From positions 124,001 to 188,000 of the forward strand of contig NZ_CP098805.1 in the NCBI RefSeq assembly GCF_023821985.2: a stretch of 64,000 nt of DNA, written 5' to 3'. This DNA comes from Dyadobacter chenhuakuii. GTDB taxonomy: Bacteria > Bacteroidota > Bacteroidia > Cytophagales > Spirosomataceae. Numbering within the stretch: position 1 is the stretch's first letter; the number at the start of each line of letters is the position of its first letter. The notes beneath the pieces were generated by a model, which saw only the letters and a program-made list of their open reading frames with translations, was not told where the DNA came from and did not search any database. The translations under genes and the position numbers were made by a program. Positions 54,463 through 62,898 of the stretch are shown one piece after another.

Positions 54463-55014
54463 TTAGCCGTTGAGCTTCACGTTTCCGATAATTTCTAACA
54501 GGTTGTCACATTGCGCCTGCAGTCCGGTCTGCGTTAATTCGTCATCAAGTTGCCTTAATGCGTTGATCTTGAGATTTACGTTTGGAATGGAATAAGCGCT
54601 TTGCTGGTTTTTCTTTGTTCCCAGGGCCGTCAGCGTTAGCAGCAGGGCAGCAAGGGCTTTGTCGCCGCCCGTATTGAGCGGAGAAGAGCTGATGGCGGCC
54701 ACGGGTTTCTCATTCAGATCGCCTGTTGCCACAGTCCAGTCGAGTGCATTCTTCAATGTTCCCGGGATGCCAAATGCATATTCGGGTGTGCAGATAACAA
54801 TGCCATCAGCATGTTGGATGGCCATTTTAAATTTGATAACACCTTCATTTTCTGAAAGTCCCGGCCTGAAATGTGGGATTTTATCCAAACCATCAAATAT
54901 TTGGTAATCTACATTTTCAGGGAAACATTTTGCCAGCGTTTTCAGGACAAGCGTATTGGTCGAGTCTGAACGCAAGCTGCCTGAAATACCTATTATACGA
55001 ATTGGTTTCATCAT
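54463..55014 (-). CDS. NADPH-dependent FMN reductase
   Basis: 183-residue flavodoxin-fold enzyme of the NADPH-dependent FMN reductase/azoreductase family: phosphate-binding loop GISGSLRSDSTNT, and TPEYAFGIPGTLKNALDW, followed by KPVAAISSSPLNTGGDKALA. It reduces flavins, quinones or azo compounds in the cytoplasm. Upstream of the Crp/Fnr gene on the same strand (71 bp). Fits with the redox/detoxification character of this stretch. Confidence 0.92.
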   Translation of the reverse strand: MMKPIRIIGISGSLRSDSTNTLVLKTLAKCFPENVDYQIFDGLDKIPHFRPGLSENEGVIKFKMAIQHADGIVICTPEYAFGIPGTLKNALDWTVATGDLNEKPVAAISSSPLNTGGDKALAALLLTLTALGTKKNQQSAYSIPNVNLKINALRQLDDELTQTGLQAQCDNLLEIIGNVKLNG

Positions 55015-55134
55015 TGAGTATTCTAAATCTTTCCGAAAATCTCAGCAGCAAGTTAATTAAACGGTTTGGTTGTTGCATAGCCGCAGTATCAAGTCAAATT
55101 ACCTTGCCCGACTCTACTATTGATTATTTGCCAC

Positions 55135-55542
55135 CTAGTTACCTCTGTAAGTAGAATAACCGTATGCCGACAGTGTGATTGGTACGTGATAATGTTTGCT
55201 GCCTTTGATCTCGAAGACAACCTCAATAAACGGATAGAAGCTCTCTATTTTTTGTTTTTTGAAATAAGCTGCTGTCAAAAACGTCAGCTTGTAGATACCT
55301 TCATTAGAGCTTTCAGCGCTAAGAAAGTCGGAAATCCGGCCATTCGAGTCGGTTACTTTTTCCGCTACGATTGACCATGTTTTTTTATCAGCGTCCAGTT
55401 TTTCCAGTCGGATAGGTACGTCTGATGCGGGCATTCCTTTGGATATATCAAGGATATGACTTGATAACTGATACGTTTTAGATTGCGGGTAAGCCAGGGT
55501 TGTGCTTAGCATCAGCGTCAGCACAAAAAGTAATTTTTTCAT
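55135..55542 (-). CDS. Exported 5-hydroxyisourate hydrolase (transthyretin-like)
   Basis: 135 residues from the internal ATG at 55540-55542: MKKLLFVLTLMLSTTLAYPQ is then a signal peptide, and the longer start at 55566 overlaps the -7 element. The mature part has the HIU hydrolase motifs SSHILDISKGMPASDVPIRL (His, Arg) and HYHVPITLSAYGYSTYRGN. The enzyme hydrolyses 5-hydroxyisourate from urate oxidation, here in the periplasm. The C-terminal tetrapeptide is YRGN where the family normally has YRGS. A Crp/Fnr-like gene lies just upstream. Confidence 0.9.
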   Translation of the reverse strand: MKKLLFVLTLMLSTTLAYPQSKTYQLSSHILDISKGMPASDVPIRLEKLDADKKTWSIVAEKVTDSNGRISDFLSAESSNEGIYKLTFLTAAYFKKQKIESFYPFIEVVFEIKGSKHYHVPITLSAYGYSTYRGN

Positions 55543-55563
55543 TGCTTTCAGGTTTGTTTCTTG

Positions 55564-55608
55564 CAAAGCTACAAGTCCGGTTTGCCGAAAGTGTTGACCT
55601 AAGTCAAC
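55564..55608 (-). promoter_or_regulatory. HIU hydrolase promoter with Crp/Fnr-type palindrome
   Basis: Minus-strand -7 element TAGCTTTG is at 55564-55571. The palindrome GTTGACCTAAGTCAAC (55593-55608; FNR-like TTGAC-N4-GTCAA) is centred at 55600.5, 33 bp from the -7 centre, the same as at 53775-53824. This is the class II activator position. Confidence 0.65.
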
Positions 55609-55612
55609 GTTT

Positions 55613-56215
55613 TTAGAGTCGGGATTTTACGCGGCTTAATGTAGATGGAGAAATTCCCAGGTACGAAGCGGCCATCTTATTGGATACCCGCAGTAAAAAT
55701 TTTGGTTGTGATGCAATGATCCACTTTACTTTTTCCAGCGCGTCAAAACCCTGGAAGCCGTAAATACGTTTTTGAGCATTTACAAAGCCTAATTCCAGTA
55801 TTTCCCGGTAGATGCGACTGAACTCGGGTAGGGTATCTACGAGCTGAAAAAAGTCCTTTCGTGATATTACAAGCAGCTCTGATTTTTCAAGGGCCTGCAG
55901 ATATTCCAAGGCCGGCTTCTGATCTATAAAGCTGGGCAGAGCCGTGGCAAACATGCCCTCAAAAGCAAAATAACGCGACGTTTCAACTCCTGCATTATTT
56001 AATGTGAATACCCGAAGAGATCCCGTATTAATAAAGTAGTAGGCCCTGCAAGTATCATTATAGCTGATCAAAACTTGGTTTCTGGCAGCTTTTACGGGAT
56101 GAAAGAATGAACATATATTTTCAAGTTTGTCATGGTCAATATCATGTCTGCTCAGAATGTAAGATGCCAGAGGTTGATATAGAGCAGGTATTTTATTGGT
56201 TGGTTGCATTAGCAC
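55613..56215 (-). CDS. Crp/Fnr-family transcriptional regulator
   Basis: 200 residues: cyclic-nucleotide-binding-like domain (AARNQVLISYNDTCRAYYFI, GVETSRYFAFEGMFATALPS), dimer helix ILELGFVNAQKRIYGF and C-terminal helix-turn-helix MAASYLGISPSTLSRVKSRL. No cAMP-specific phosphate cassette. It ends 70 bp before the HIU hydrolase start, with the palindrome at 55593-55608 between, and is the probable activator of that gene. Confidence 0.88.
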   Translation of the reverse strand: MLMQPTNKIPALYQPLASYILSRHDIDHDKLENICSFFHPVKAARNQVLISYNDTCRAYYFINTGSLRVFTLNNAGVETSRYFAFEGMFATALPSFIDQKPALEYLQALEKSELLVISRKDFFQLVDTLPEFSRIYREILELGFVNAQKRIYGFQGFDALEKVKWIIASQPKFLLRVSNKMAASYLGISPSTLSRVKSRL

Positions 56216-56302
56216 TGAATATTTACAAAAAGTTAGTATTTACAAGGGCAGCACGCTTGTGGAAACGGATTCAGTAAGAATTGATCGGCCTGAAAACACG
56301 CA

Positions 56303-56333
56303 TTGCCTGCTCTCATGAAATGTAATACATTTG
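56303..56333 (+). promoter_or_regulatory. Promoter of the AraC-tetX-like-GNAT operon
   Basis: TTG at 56303-56305 and TACATTTG at 56326-56333 are 20 bases apart, the Bacteroidota consensus. The -7 element overlaps a perfect 15-nt palindrome, AAATGTAATACATTT (56318-56332), a possible repressor site. Confidence 0.6.
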
Positions 56334-56421
56334 AGCTAAATCAACACAGAACTGGCGCTTGAAAACTGGTTTTGATAAAGTTTTATCCTCGATATTGCAA
56401 TTGTTTTAGCTCTTCGAAAAA

Positions 56422-57171
56422 ATGACGGATCGTATCCAATTTGAAGCAGTTCAGCCGATCCCGGCATTGGAACCGTTGGTGGAAAGCTTTTGGAGACTGG
56501 CAAATGAAACTGATGATAAGAAACCTGCCGTCATCCTGCCGGACGGTCGGTTGGACGTCAGCTTTACTTCGAGAAATCACCAGCGTATCCTTTTGCATGG
56601 TCTGGAAACCCAGCCCTCGCAAGTTGAGATAGCGCCCCGATTCAGCATGTTTTGCATAAGCTTCCGCCCACTGGCGGCCGAATATCTCTTTAAAAGTTTT
56701 TTGCCGATTGTGCCTGATAGCATAAGCTTGCTTCCGGCAAACTATTTTAATGATACCCTGAATGATTTCGAGAACATCGGAGAGTTTTCCGGTCTTTTGA
56801 CAGAGGTCCTATCAAAAATGCTCACAGCAGATATTGATCCGCGAAAGAAAAGACTGTTTGATCTGATTTATAGCTCGCACGGAGGCATGAGCGTAAGAGC
56901 GCTTTCGGAAAATGTCGGATGGAGCGCCAGGCAAATGAACCGCTACTTCCAGGATACTTTTGGTATGTCACTGAAAACCTATTGCAGCGTGTTGCGTTTC
57001 AGGTCTTCTTTCGGGCATATCAAATCAGGCAAGCTTTTCCCAAAGGAAAATTACGCAGATCAATCGCATTTTATCCGCGATATTCGAAAATTTGCTGGCG
57101 TTGTACCCAAAGAGCTGGCCAAAAACACCAACGACCGATTTATACAATTTTCCACGCTTTCACCCAACTAG
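56422..57171 (+). CDS. AraC-family transcriptional regulator
   Basis: 249 residues. N-terminal sensor domain resembles DUF6597 (PIPALEPLVESFWRLANETD, ILPDGRLDVSF, FCISFRPLAAEYLFKSFLPI); C-terminal AraC double helix-turn-helix (MSVRALSENVGWSARQMNRY, then DQSHFIRDIRKFAGVVPKEL). It begins an operon with the TetX-like flavoenzyme gene 28 bp downstream and a GNAT gene, and probably regulates them in response to their substrate. Confidence 0.9.
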   Translation: MTDRIQFEAVQPIPALEPLVESFWRLANETDDKKPAVILPDGRLDVSFTSRNHQRILLHGLETQPSQVEIAPRFSMFCISFRPLAAEYLFKSFLPIVPDSISLLPANYFNDTLNDFENIGEFSGLLTEVLSKMLTADIDPRKKRLFDLIYSSHGGMSVRALSENVGWSARQMNRYFQDTFGMSLKTYCSVLRFRSSFGHIKSGKLFPKENYADQSHFIRDIRKFAGVVPKELAKNTNDRFIQFSTLSPN

Positions 57172-57199
57172 TTTTGTCTTATAATTAAAGAGACAAACA

Positions 57200-58366
57200 A
57201 TGACAACAGAAAATAAGACAATTGCAGTCGTGGGCGGCGGGCCGGGCGGTTTAACGCTGGCACGACTCCTTCAAATGGGTGGCGCTCAGGTGAAAGTCTA
57301 TGAGCGGGACCTTAATAAGGGCGTGCGCGTTCAGGGCGCTACGCTCGACCTACATGAGGAATCGGGCCTGGAAGCCCTGCGACGGGCGGGTCTGATGGAT
57401 GCTTTTTACGCCAGTTACCGGCCCCACGCCGGTAAGCTCCGGGTTACGGATCAGCACGCTAGTATCCATTTTGACGACCACGACTCTGGCGAGCTGACTG
57501 AAAATCGTCCCGAAATTGATCGTGGGCCTTTGAGAGATATATTAATTGAATCACTGGCAGATCAGACGATCGTATGGAACAGCCACTTTCTATCTATGGA
57601 AAAAAGAGGCGAGGGGTGGCTTTTGCATTTCAGCAACGGCAGCAGCGCTTACGCTGATGTGGTCATAGCAGCCGACGGCGCGAATTCACGGGTACGTCCA
57701 TACATTACAGACATTAAGCCGCTTTACTCGGGCATAACTATCGTGGAAGGAAACCTGTATGATGCAAACCGCAACGCGCCGAAGTTATGTGAGCTGACCA
57801 AAGGGGGCAAAGTATTTGCTTTGGGCAATGAACAATCCTTAATACTAAGCGCCAAGGGCGATGGCAGCCTGTCTTTTTATACGGGTATAAAAGTGCCGGA
57901 GCAATGGATTGACAAATGTGGGATTTCCTTTTCAAATAAAGAACAGGTCCTGAACTGGTTTAAAGATGCCTTCGGCTTATGGAGCGACATATGGCAGGAA
58001 TTGTTTGCAAGCGGCGAGCTTTGGTTTGTTGCGCGTCCACAGTATCATTATCCCACCAATCAGCAATGGGAGCCGCTCCCTAACCTGACGATGATCGGTG
58101 ATGCAGCACACCGAATGCCTCCATATGCAGGAGAGGGCGTAAATATGGCCATGCAGGACGCTATGGAGCTGGCAACGCAACTGCTATCGGGTGAGCATGC
58201 CACCATCACCGAGGCGATAGCAACATTCGAAAAGCAAATGTCTGCGCGCGCAGCGGCGGTAACGAAAATGTCACTTGACGCGACCGAGATGCTGCATTCC
58301 AAAGGTGCGCTGAATAAATTACTTGACATGTTTGAGGGCTATAAGCATGATCTTACGGAAAAATAA
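57200..58366 (+). CDS. TetX-like FAD-dependent monooxygenase
   Basis: 388 residues, the same length as TetX, and with the same landmarks: FAD motif VVGGGPGGLTLARLLQMGG, YERDLNKGVRVQGATLDLH (TetX has YERD then GGTLDLH), EIDRGPLRDIL, AADGANSRVR, and GDAAHRMPPYAGEGVN (TetX GDAAHLMPPFAGQGVN). TetX hydroxylates tetracyclines; related flavoprotein monooxygenases act on other aromatic compounds, so resistance is not shown by sequence. The neighbours, an AraC regulator and a GNAT acetyltransferase, make a xenobiotic-modification operon plausible. Confidence 0.8.
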   Translation: MTTENKTIAVVGGGPGGLTLARLLQMGGAQVKVYERDLNKGVRVQGATLDLHEESGLEALRRAGLMDAFYASYRPHAGKLRVTDQHASIHFDDHDSGELTENRPEIDRGPLRDILIESLADQTIVWNSHFLSMEKRGEGWLLHFSNGSSAYADVVIAADGANSRVRPYITDIKPLYSGITIVEGNLYDANRNAPKLCELTKGGKVFALGNEQSLILSAKGDGSLSFYTGIKVPEQWIDKCGISFSNKEQVLNWFKDAFGLWSDIWQELFASGELWFVARPQYHYPTNQQWEPLPNLTMIGDAAHRMPPYAGEGVNMAMQDAMELATQLLSGEHATITEAIATFEKQMSARAAAVTKMSLDATEMLHSKGALNKLLDMFEGYKHDLTEK

Positions 58367-58378
58367 CGGCGGTAGACA

Positions 58379-58813
58379 ATGATAAATATTAATCTGATAA
58401 CACCTTATTGCAACGAGCACACGGAAGCGTTGCGTCATGTTTTTTTAAGATCGCGACGCCATGCGTTTTACTGGGTAAATTCCTCGGAATTTCAACTTGG
58501 TGACTTTGATCAGTCTATTGTTGGCGAGAATCTGTTGGTGGCAGTTTATCAGAGCAGGCCTGTGGGCTTCGTGTCGTGGTGGGCACCCGGTAACTTTATC
58601 CATAATCTTTTTGTTGACCCGGATTTTCACGGGCAAGGCATAGGAACTGCTTTGTTGGATTCCTGTTTGAAAGTGATTGGCCGGCCGGCAAGACTCAAAT
58701 GTCTGACTGCTAACCAAAGCGCAATGGATTTTTACCTACGAAAAAAATGGACAGTCGTTGAAAAAGGTGACAGCTCAGAAGGGGAGTTTTTACTGCTCAG
58801 CGCAAATGACTAG
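58379..58813 (+). CDS. GNAT-family N-acetyltransferase
   Basis: 144-residue GNAT domain: the acetyl-CoA motif A is HNLFVDPDFHGQGIGTALLD (Q/R-x-x-G-x-G/A as QGIG), preceded by GFVSWWAPGNF and followed by ANQSAMDFYLRKKWTVVEKG. It transfers an acetyl group to an amine of a small molecule or protein. Its start is 12 bp after the TetX-like gene, so the two are co-expressed. Confidence 0.9.
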   Translation: MININLITPYCNEHTEALRHVFLRSRRHAFYWVNSSEFQLGDFDQSIVGENLLVAVYQSRPVGFVSWWAPGNFIHNLFVDPDFHGQGIGTALLDSCLKVIGRPARLKCLTANQSAMDFYLRKKWTVVEKGDSSEGEFLLLSAND

Positions 58814-58913
58814 ATCGCCCTCGTGAATATGTAGCCGTAACATGCAAATTGGTTGCAGAAGAACCTTTTTTGTTATCTTTTTTGAGACAATTTAGAAAAA
58901 TCGGTCTTACAAC

Positions 58914-58946
58914 TTGGTAGAATACTGGGAGGCAAGCCTATCTTTG
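58914..58946 (+). promoter_or_regulatory. Promoter of the PAS histidine kinase gene
   Basis: TATCTTTG (58939-58946) fits the -7 consensus; a TTG at 58914-58916 lies 22 bases upstream, slightly wide. Start codon is 41 bases downstream. Confidence 0.45.
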
Positions 58947-58987
58947 AACGATGGGTTATTCCGAGCAGCTAATAAGAATTTTAAACT

Positions 58988-60904
58988 ATGCTTCCAAGCG
59001 AGATTGCGGTGTTAAAACACCTGGGCGAAGCTGTCTTCACGGCCGGCAATGACGGACAGATCGTTTCTTCCAACGCCGCTGCCACTAAGCTTACCGGGTA
59101 TACCGACAATGAGTTAAAAACTCTGTCATTAGCCAATTTGTCCGGGCCGGAGCCAGACGCCATCAAGTTACAATACGAGCTTAATCAGGCATTAGACAGG
59201 AATGGCTTTTTTATCGAAGGGTGGGGGCTTAGAAAGGATGCCAGCCGGTATTGGGCTGAGACCTCATACTGGCCGATTTTTGATGAGAAGGACCGCCATT
59301 GGGGTTTTTCTGTATTGATAAAAGATATTACCCAAAAGAAACAGGAACAAATCGCGCTGCTGGAAAGCGAAGAAAGGTACCGGTTGATTGTTGAGGCGGT
59401 GCGGGATTATTCCATTTTTATGCTCGATACGCAGGGGCACATTGTGACCTGGAACGATGGCGGCCGTCTGGTGCATGGTTATTCGGCTCCGGAAGTGCTG
59501 GGTCGTTACTTTTCTTTTTTTTACACGCACGACGACTTGCTGGCAAAAAAGCCGGAAACAGAGCTTGATGTTGCCAAAACAACGGGGACATACCGCGAGG
59601 AAGGTTGGCGGGTCAGAAAAGACGGCTCATTATTCTGGGCGAGCGTTGTACTGACGGCCCTATATGATGCGCATAACAAACACATAGGCTATTCGAAAGT
59701 AGTTCGTGATCTGACAGATAAGATGATGGCCGAAGAATCTTTGCGCCAAAGTGAGATCCGTTACCGATCGCTTGTTGAGCAGGTGGGGGACTATGGGATT
59801 TTCATGCTTGATACCAAAGGCCGGATTGTTAGCTGGAACGAAGGGGCTAAACGAATCAAGGGCTATGCGGCCGAAGAGATAATCGGAAAGTACTTTTCTG
59901 TTTTTTATCCCGAAGAAGAAATCATCGGAGGCAAACCGGTAAGGGAGCTGCAAATCGCGCGTGCTTCGGGTAAATATGAAGAGGAAGGCTGGCGTTTACG
60001 CAAAGATGGAAGCCGTTTCTGGGCAAATATTGTTATTACTGCCCTGTATGATCCAGAAGGCCGGCATACGGGTTTTTCAAAGGTGACCCGCGATTTGACT
60101 GAACGTAAGCTGGCTGAGCAGGCTCTACAGCAAAGCTCGAATCAATATCGCCAGCTAGCCGCAGAACTTTCCGAAAGCAACGACCGGTTGTCAGTCGTGA
60201 ACAGGGAACTAGAAGAATTTACAGCCGTAGTGTCCCACGATTTAAAGGAGCCGGTTCGGACCATCAAAAGTCATTTGCTTCTAATGAAACAAAACCTGCA
60301 GCAGGAGAATTTTGAGACCATTCCCATCAGTTTGGCCAAAAGCTTGCGGGGTGTGCAACGGATGCAGGAATTGATTGATAACTTGCTGTATTATAGCCAA
60401 ATCAGCAATGTAAATTTACAGAAGCAGAAACTTAAAGCCAGCGATGTAATTGCCGAGGCAGTGCAGATTTTGGACGATGCCATCCAAAAGAGTGGCACCG
60501 AGCTTATTATAAATCAACAAGTTGACTACTTATACGGAGATAGGGTGCAGCTTGTACAGCTTTTACAGAACCTTTTAAGCAATGCTATAAAGTTCACCGA
60601 AAAAGAAAAACCCGAGGTTATTATTAGTGCATTCAGCCAGGATGAGCACATAGAGCTGGTCGTTCAGGATAACGGCATAGGGATACCCAATGAACACCTC
60701 GAGAAAGTGTTCGGTGTATTCAGGCGGCTGCATTTTGCCAGCAAATATCCAGGCAACGGGGTTGGCCTTGCCATCTGTAAAAAAGTGGTAGAACGCCATA
60801 ACGGCAGGATTTGGGTTGAGTCAAAACCTGGCCAAGGAACGAGTTTTCATGTTATTATCCCGCAGGGCTGGCCTGCAACAACTCAGGAAAATGAAGCGGT
60901 TTAA
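58988..60904 (+). CDS. Triple-PAS hybrid-less sensor histidine kinase
   Basis: 638-residue cytoplasmic kinase without membrane spans. Three PAS domains occupy about 5-115, 125-245 and 258-375; the last two are near-duplicates (SLVEQVGDYGIFMLDTKGRI and IVEAVRDYSIFMLDTQGHIV; EEGWRVRKDGSLFWASVVLT and EEGWRLRKDGSRFWANIVIT). A HisKA domain follows with phosphoacceptor H417 in VVSHDLKEPVRTIKSH, then the ATPase domain (NLLSNAIKFTEKEKPEVIIS, NGIGIPNEHLEKVF, GNGVGLAICKKVV). The next gene, overlapping by 14 bases, encodes the likely response regulator partner. PAS ligands are unknown (light, oxygen or small molecules). Confidence 0.93.
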   Translation: MLPSEIAVLKHLGEAVFTAGNDGQIVSSNAAATKLTGYTDNELKTLSLANLSGPEPDAIKLQYELNQALDRNGFFIEGWGLRKDASRYWAETSYWPIFDEKDRHWGFSVLIKDITQKKQEQIALLESEERYRLIVEAVRDYSIFMLDTQGHIVTWNDGGRLVHGYSAPEVLGRYFSFFYTHDDLLAKKPETELDVAKTTGTYREEGWRVRKDGSLFWASVVLTALYDAHNKHIGYSKVVRDLTDKMMAEESLRQSEIRYRSLVEQVGDYGIFMLDTKGRIVSWNEGAKRIKGYAAEEIIGKYFSVFYPEEEIIGGKPVRELQIARASGKYEEEGWRLRKDGSRFWANIVITALYDPEGRHTGFSKVTRDLTERKLAEQALQQSSNQYRQLAAELSESNDRLSVVNRELEEFTAVVSHDLKEPVRTIKSHLLLMKQNLQQENFETIPISLAKSLRGVQRMQELIDNLLYYSQISNVNLQKQKLKASDVIAEAVQILDDAIQKSGTELIINQQVDYLYGDRVQLVQLLQNLLSNAIKFTEKEKPEVIISAFSQDEHIELVVQDNGIGIPNEHLEKVFGVFRRLHFASKYPGNGVGLAICKKVVERHNGRIWVESKPGQGTSFHVIIPQGWPATTQENEAV

Positions 60905-61295
60905 AATAGCTATCGTAGAAGACGATGAAGATGAACGGTTTTTTATGGTTGATGCCTTCAACTCATTTGCCGGTTTTGAAGTGGTCGGTGAGTTTGGAAA
61001 TGGCGACCAATTGATGGCTTGGCTTGGTAAGCAGGCGGATCCCACTACCGAATTGGTGATCACAGACCTAAACATGCCCGGCAAGAACGGGTATGATATC
61101 ATCTCTGAGGTGCGCTCAAAATATAGCGGTATTGACGTGGTTGCTACCTCAACTTCGTCGGTTGATGCCACCCGAAATAAATGCCTTGCCATGGGCGCAC
61201 GCCAATTCCTTGTAAAGCCCGACGTTTTCATTCATTATCAGGACTATGTAGAAAGGTTATATCAGCTCTTAAGTCCGGCAAAGTCGAGTAATTGA
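60891..61295 (+). CDS. Single-domain response regulator
   Basis: 134 residues from ATG 60891 (MKRFKIAIVEDDEDERFFMV); the longer upstream start reads through the kinase gene. Receiver residues: acidic EDD-D near the start, phosphoacceptor Asp in LVITDLNMPGKNGYD, and Lys in QFLVKPDVF. The conserved Ser/Thr strand is unusually VVATSTSSVDAT. No output domain. It overlaps the kinase gene by 14 bp, so kinase and receiver are co-translated and form a cognate pair. Confidence 0.9.
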   Translation: MKRFKIAIVEDDEDERFFMVDAFNSFAGFEVVGEFGNGDQLMAWLGKQADPTTELVITDLNMPGKNGYDIISEVRSKYSGIDVVATSTSSVDATRNKCLAMGARQFLVKPDVFIHYQDYVERLYQLLSPAKSSN

Positions 61296-61330
61296 TAGTA
61301 TCAGAAAAGAAATAAGCACATTGACAAAAT

Positions 61331-61362
61331 ACAAACGGCGCGAAAATTTTCGCGCCGTTTGT
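61331..61362. terminator. Bidirectional terminator palindrome between convergent genes
   Basis: A perfect 32-nt palindrome: arm ACAAACGGCGCGAAAA (61331-61346) faces TTTTCGCGCCGTTTGT (61347-61362). It lies between the receiver gene (plus) and susD (minus) and can terminate both. Confidence 0.8.
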
Positions 61363-61383
61363 TGTTATCGGGCAGTATCCAGT

Positions 61384-62892
61384 TTAGGGATTCTGGGTCA
61401 GCTTTGCATTGCGATCGATTTCGGCCTGCGGGATAAAGAATATCACGCGAGGGTCGGTGGGCAATACTTTCTGATTTACATTGGTTGTAGGCGTATTGTT
61501 CAAAGAATGTGTTCCTGGATAATTTCTTTCCATTGGCAGATTATTACGGAACAGATCATAAGAGCGGTGTCCTTCAAATGCCAATTCAAGCATTCGCTCC
61601 TCCATGACTACATCCAGGGCCTTTTTCGTTCCCAGATTGGCAACGGTGTAAAGTTTATCACCCGTCAGACCTGCACGCTGGCGGATCAAATTTACATCTT
61701 CCAGTGCCAGGGCAGTTTTTCCCAGTTTCGCATTGGCTTCGGCCCGGATCAGGTGCATTTCTGCAAGACGCAGATACACGGGTGAGCTCAGGTTGATGAC
61801 GCCTTCCTGCATGGAGTATTTGTTAACATAATACATCGGCGTTGAGGGCGACAGCTTGACATTATACTGCAGAGCCCCATTGATCGTATATGGCGAGACA
61901 AAATTGTTTCTGAGGTCACCCGGATTTTTGGAAAGAAAGTCAACATACTTTTTTGAGGCATAAATCTCTGCCCAGCCACTTACGCCTTGTCCCTGCGGCG
62001 TGCCGGATGCATCGGCGCTAAAATACATGGATCCAATCGCCGAGAATGCTCTATCCTGCACTTTTGTGTGGCGAATAGCAAAGATGGTTTCGGGATTACT
62101 GGCAGGGGCCGTTTTAAAATAGCTGCTGTACTCTCCGCCCTGAACCAGCTTGTAGCGTCCCGATTTGATAACCAGATCAGCATATTTGATTGCATTATCA
62201 TTCTCACCTTTGTACAGATATACACGTGAAAGCAGCGCCTGAGCAACTTCTTTTGATGCAAATGAATTTGACTTATTTTCAGACATCAGATCCGCTGCCT
62301 TGAGCAGATCCTGAATGACGGATTCGTAAACGTCTTTTACTGAGCTGCGGGTGATTTTGTTGATCTGATCGTCGCTTAATCCGTCCAAAAGCAGTGGAAC
62401 GCCTGGGTTATTGCCGTTTTCCTGAGGATACGGCCGACCAAAAACACGCACCAGATTGAAATGCATCATCGCTCTCAGGTAAAGGTTCTCACCTTTGAGC
62501 TGGCGCAGTGTAATGGAGGACTCATCGGGAACGTATGCAATAATCTTGTTGGCTGCCGCAATCACCTTGTAAGCCTGGCCCCAGAAATTAGTGGCATGAC
62601 CCGAAGTATTGATATGCGTGTAACGATATGCCCGCGTAAGGTCATCGCCTGATGACTGTCCCTGTGCAACTTCGTCACTGGGATATTCCATCAAAAAATG
62701 CACGCTGCGCACATAAGCTGCATTCAATAATACAGCGTAAGTGCCGATGGTTGCCGTCTCAACATCTCCCGCATTGGTTAGTGCCGATTCTTCGTCAATG
62801 GAAGTTGTGGGTTCGTAATATTTCTCACAGGACACCGTACCCAGTGTCAGCGACCCCATTAATAGGAATTTAAATATTGAATATTGTCTCAT
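61384..62892 (-). CDS. susD: SusD/RagB-family nutrient-binding lipoprotein
   Basis: 502 residues with a lipoprotein signal (LLMGSLTLGTVSC). SusD body: NFWGQAYKVIAAANKIIAYV, NLYLRAMMHFNLVRVFGRPY, EVAQALLSRVYLYKGENDNA, and the RagB C-terminus EDVNLIRQRAGLTGDKLY, VMEERMLELAFEGHRSYDLF, ERNYPGTHSL, FFIPQAEIDRN. Partner of the SusC encoded 6 bp upstream on the same strand. A second nutrient-uptake pair, unrelated to the one at 27-32 kb. Confidence 0.95.
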   Translation of the reverse strand: MRQYSIFKFLLMGSLTLGTVSCEKYYEPTTSIDEESALTNAGDVETATIGTYAVLLNAAYVRSVHFLMEYPSDEVAQGQSSGDDLTRAYRYTHINTSGHATNFWGQAYKVIAAANKIIAYVPDESSITLRQLKGENLYLRAMMHFNLVRVFGRPYPQENGNNPGVPLLLDGLSDDQINKITRSSVKDVYESVIQDLLKAADLMSENKSNSFASKEVAQALLSRVYLYKGENDNAIKYADLVIKSGRYKLVQGGEYSSYFKTAPASNPETIFAIRHTKVQDRAFSAIGSMYFSADASGTPQGQGVSGWAEIYASKKYVDFLSKNPGDLRNNFVSPYTINGALQYNVKLSPSTPMYYVNKYSMQEGVINLSSPVYLRLAEMHLIRAEANAKLGKTALALEDVNLIRQRAGLTGDKLYTVANLGTKKALDVVMEERMLELAFEGHRSYDLFRNNLPMERNYPGTHSLNNTPTTNVNQKVLPTDPRVIFFIPQAEIDRNAKLTQNP

Positions 62893-62898
62893 ATAATA

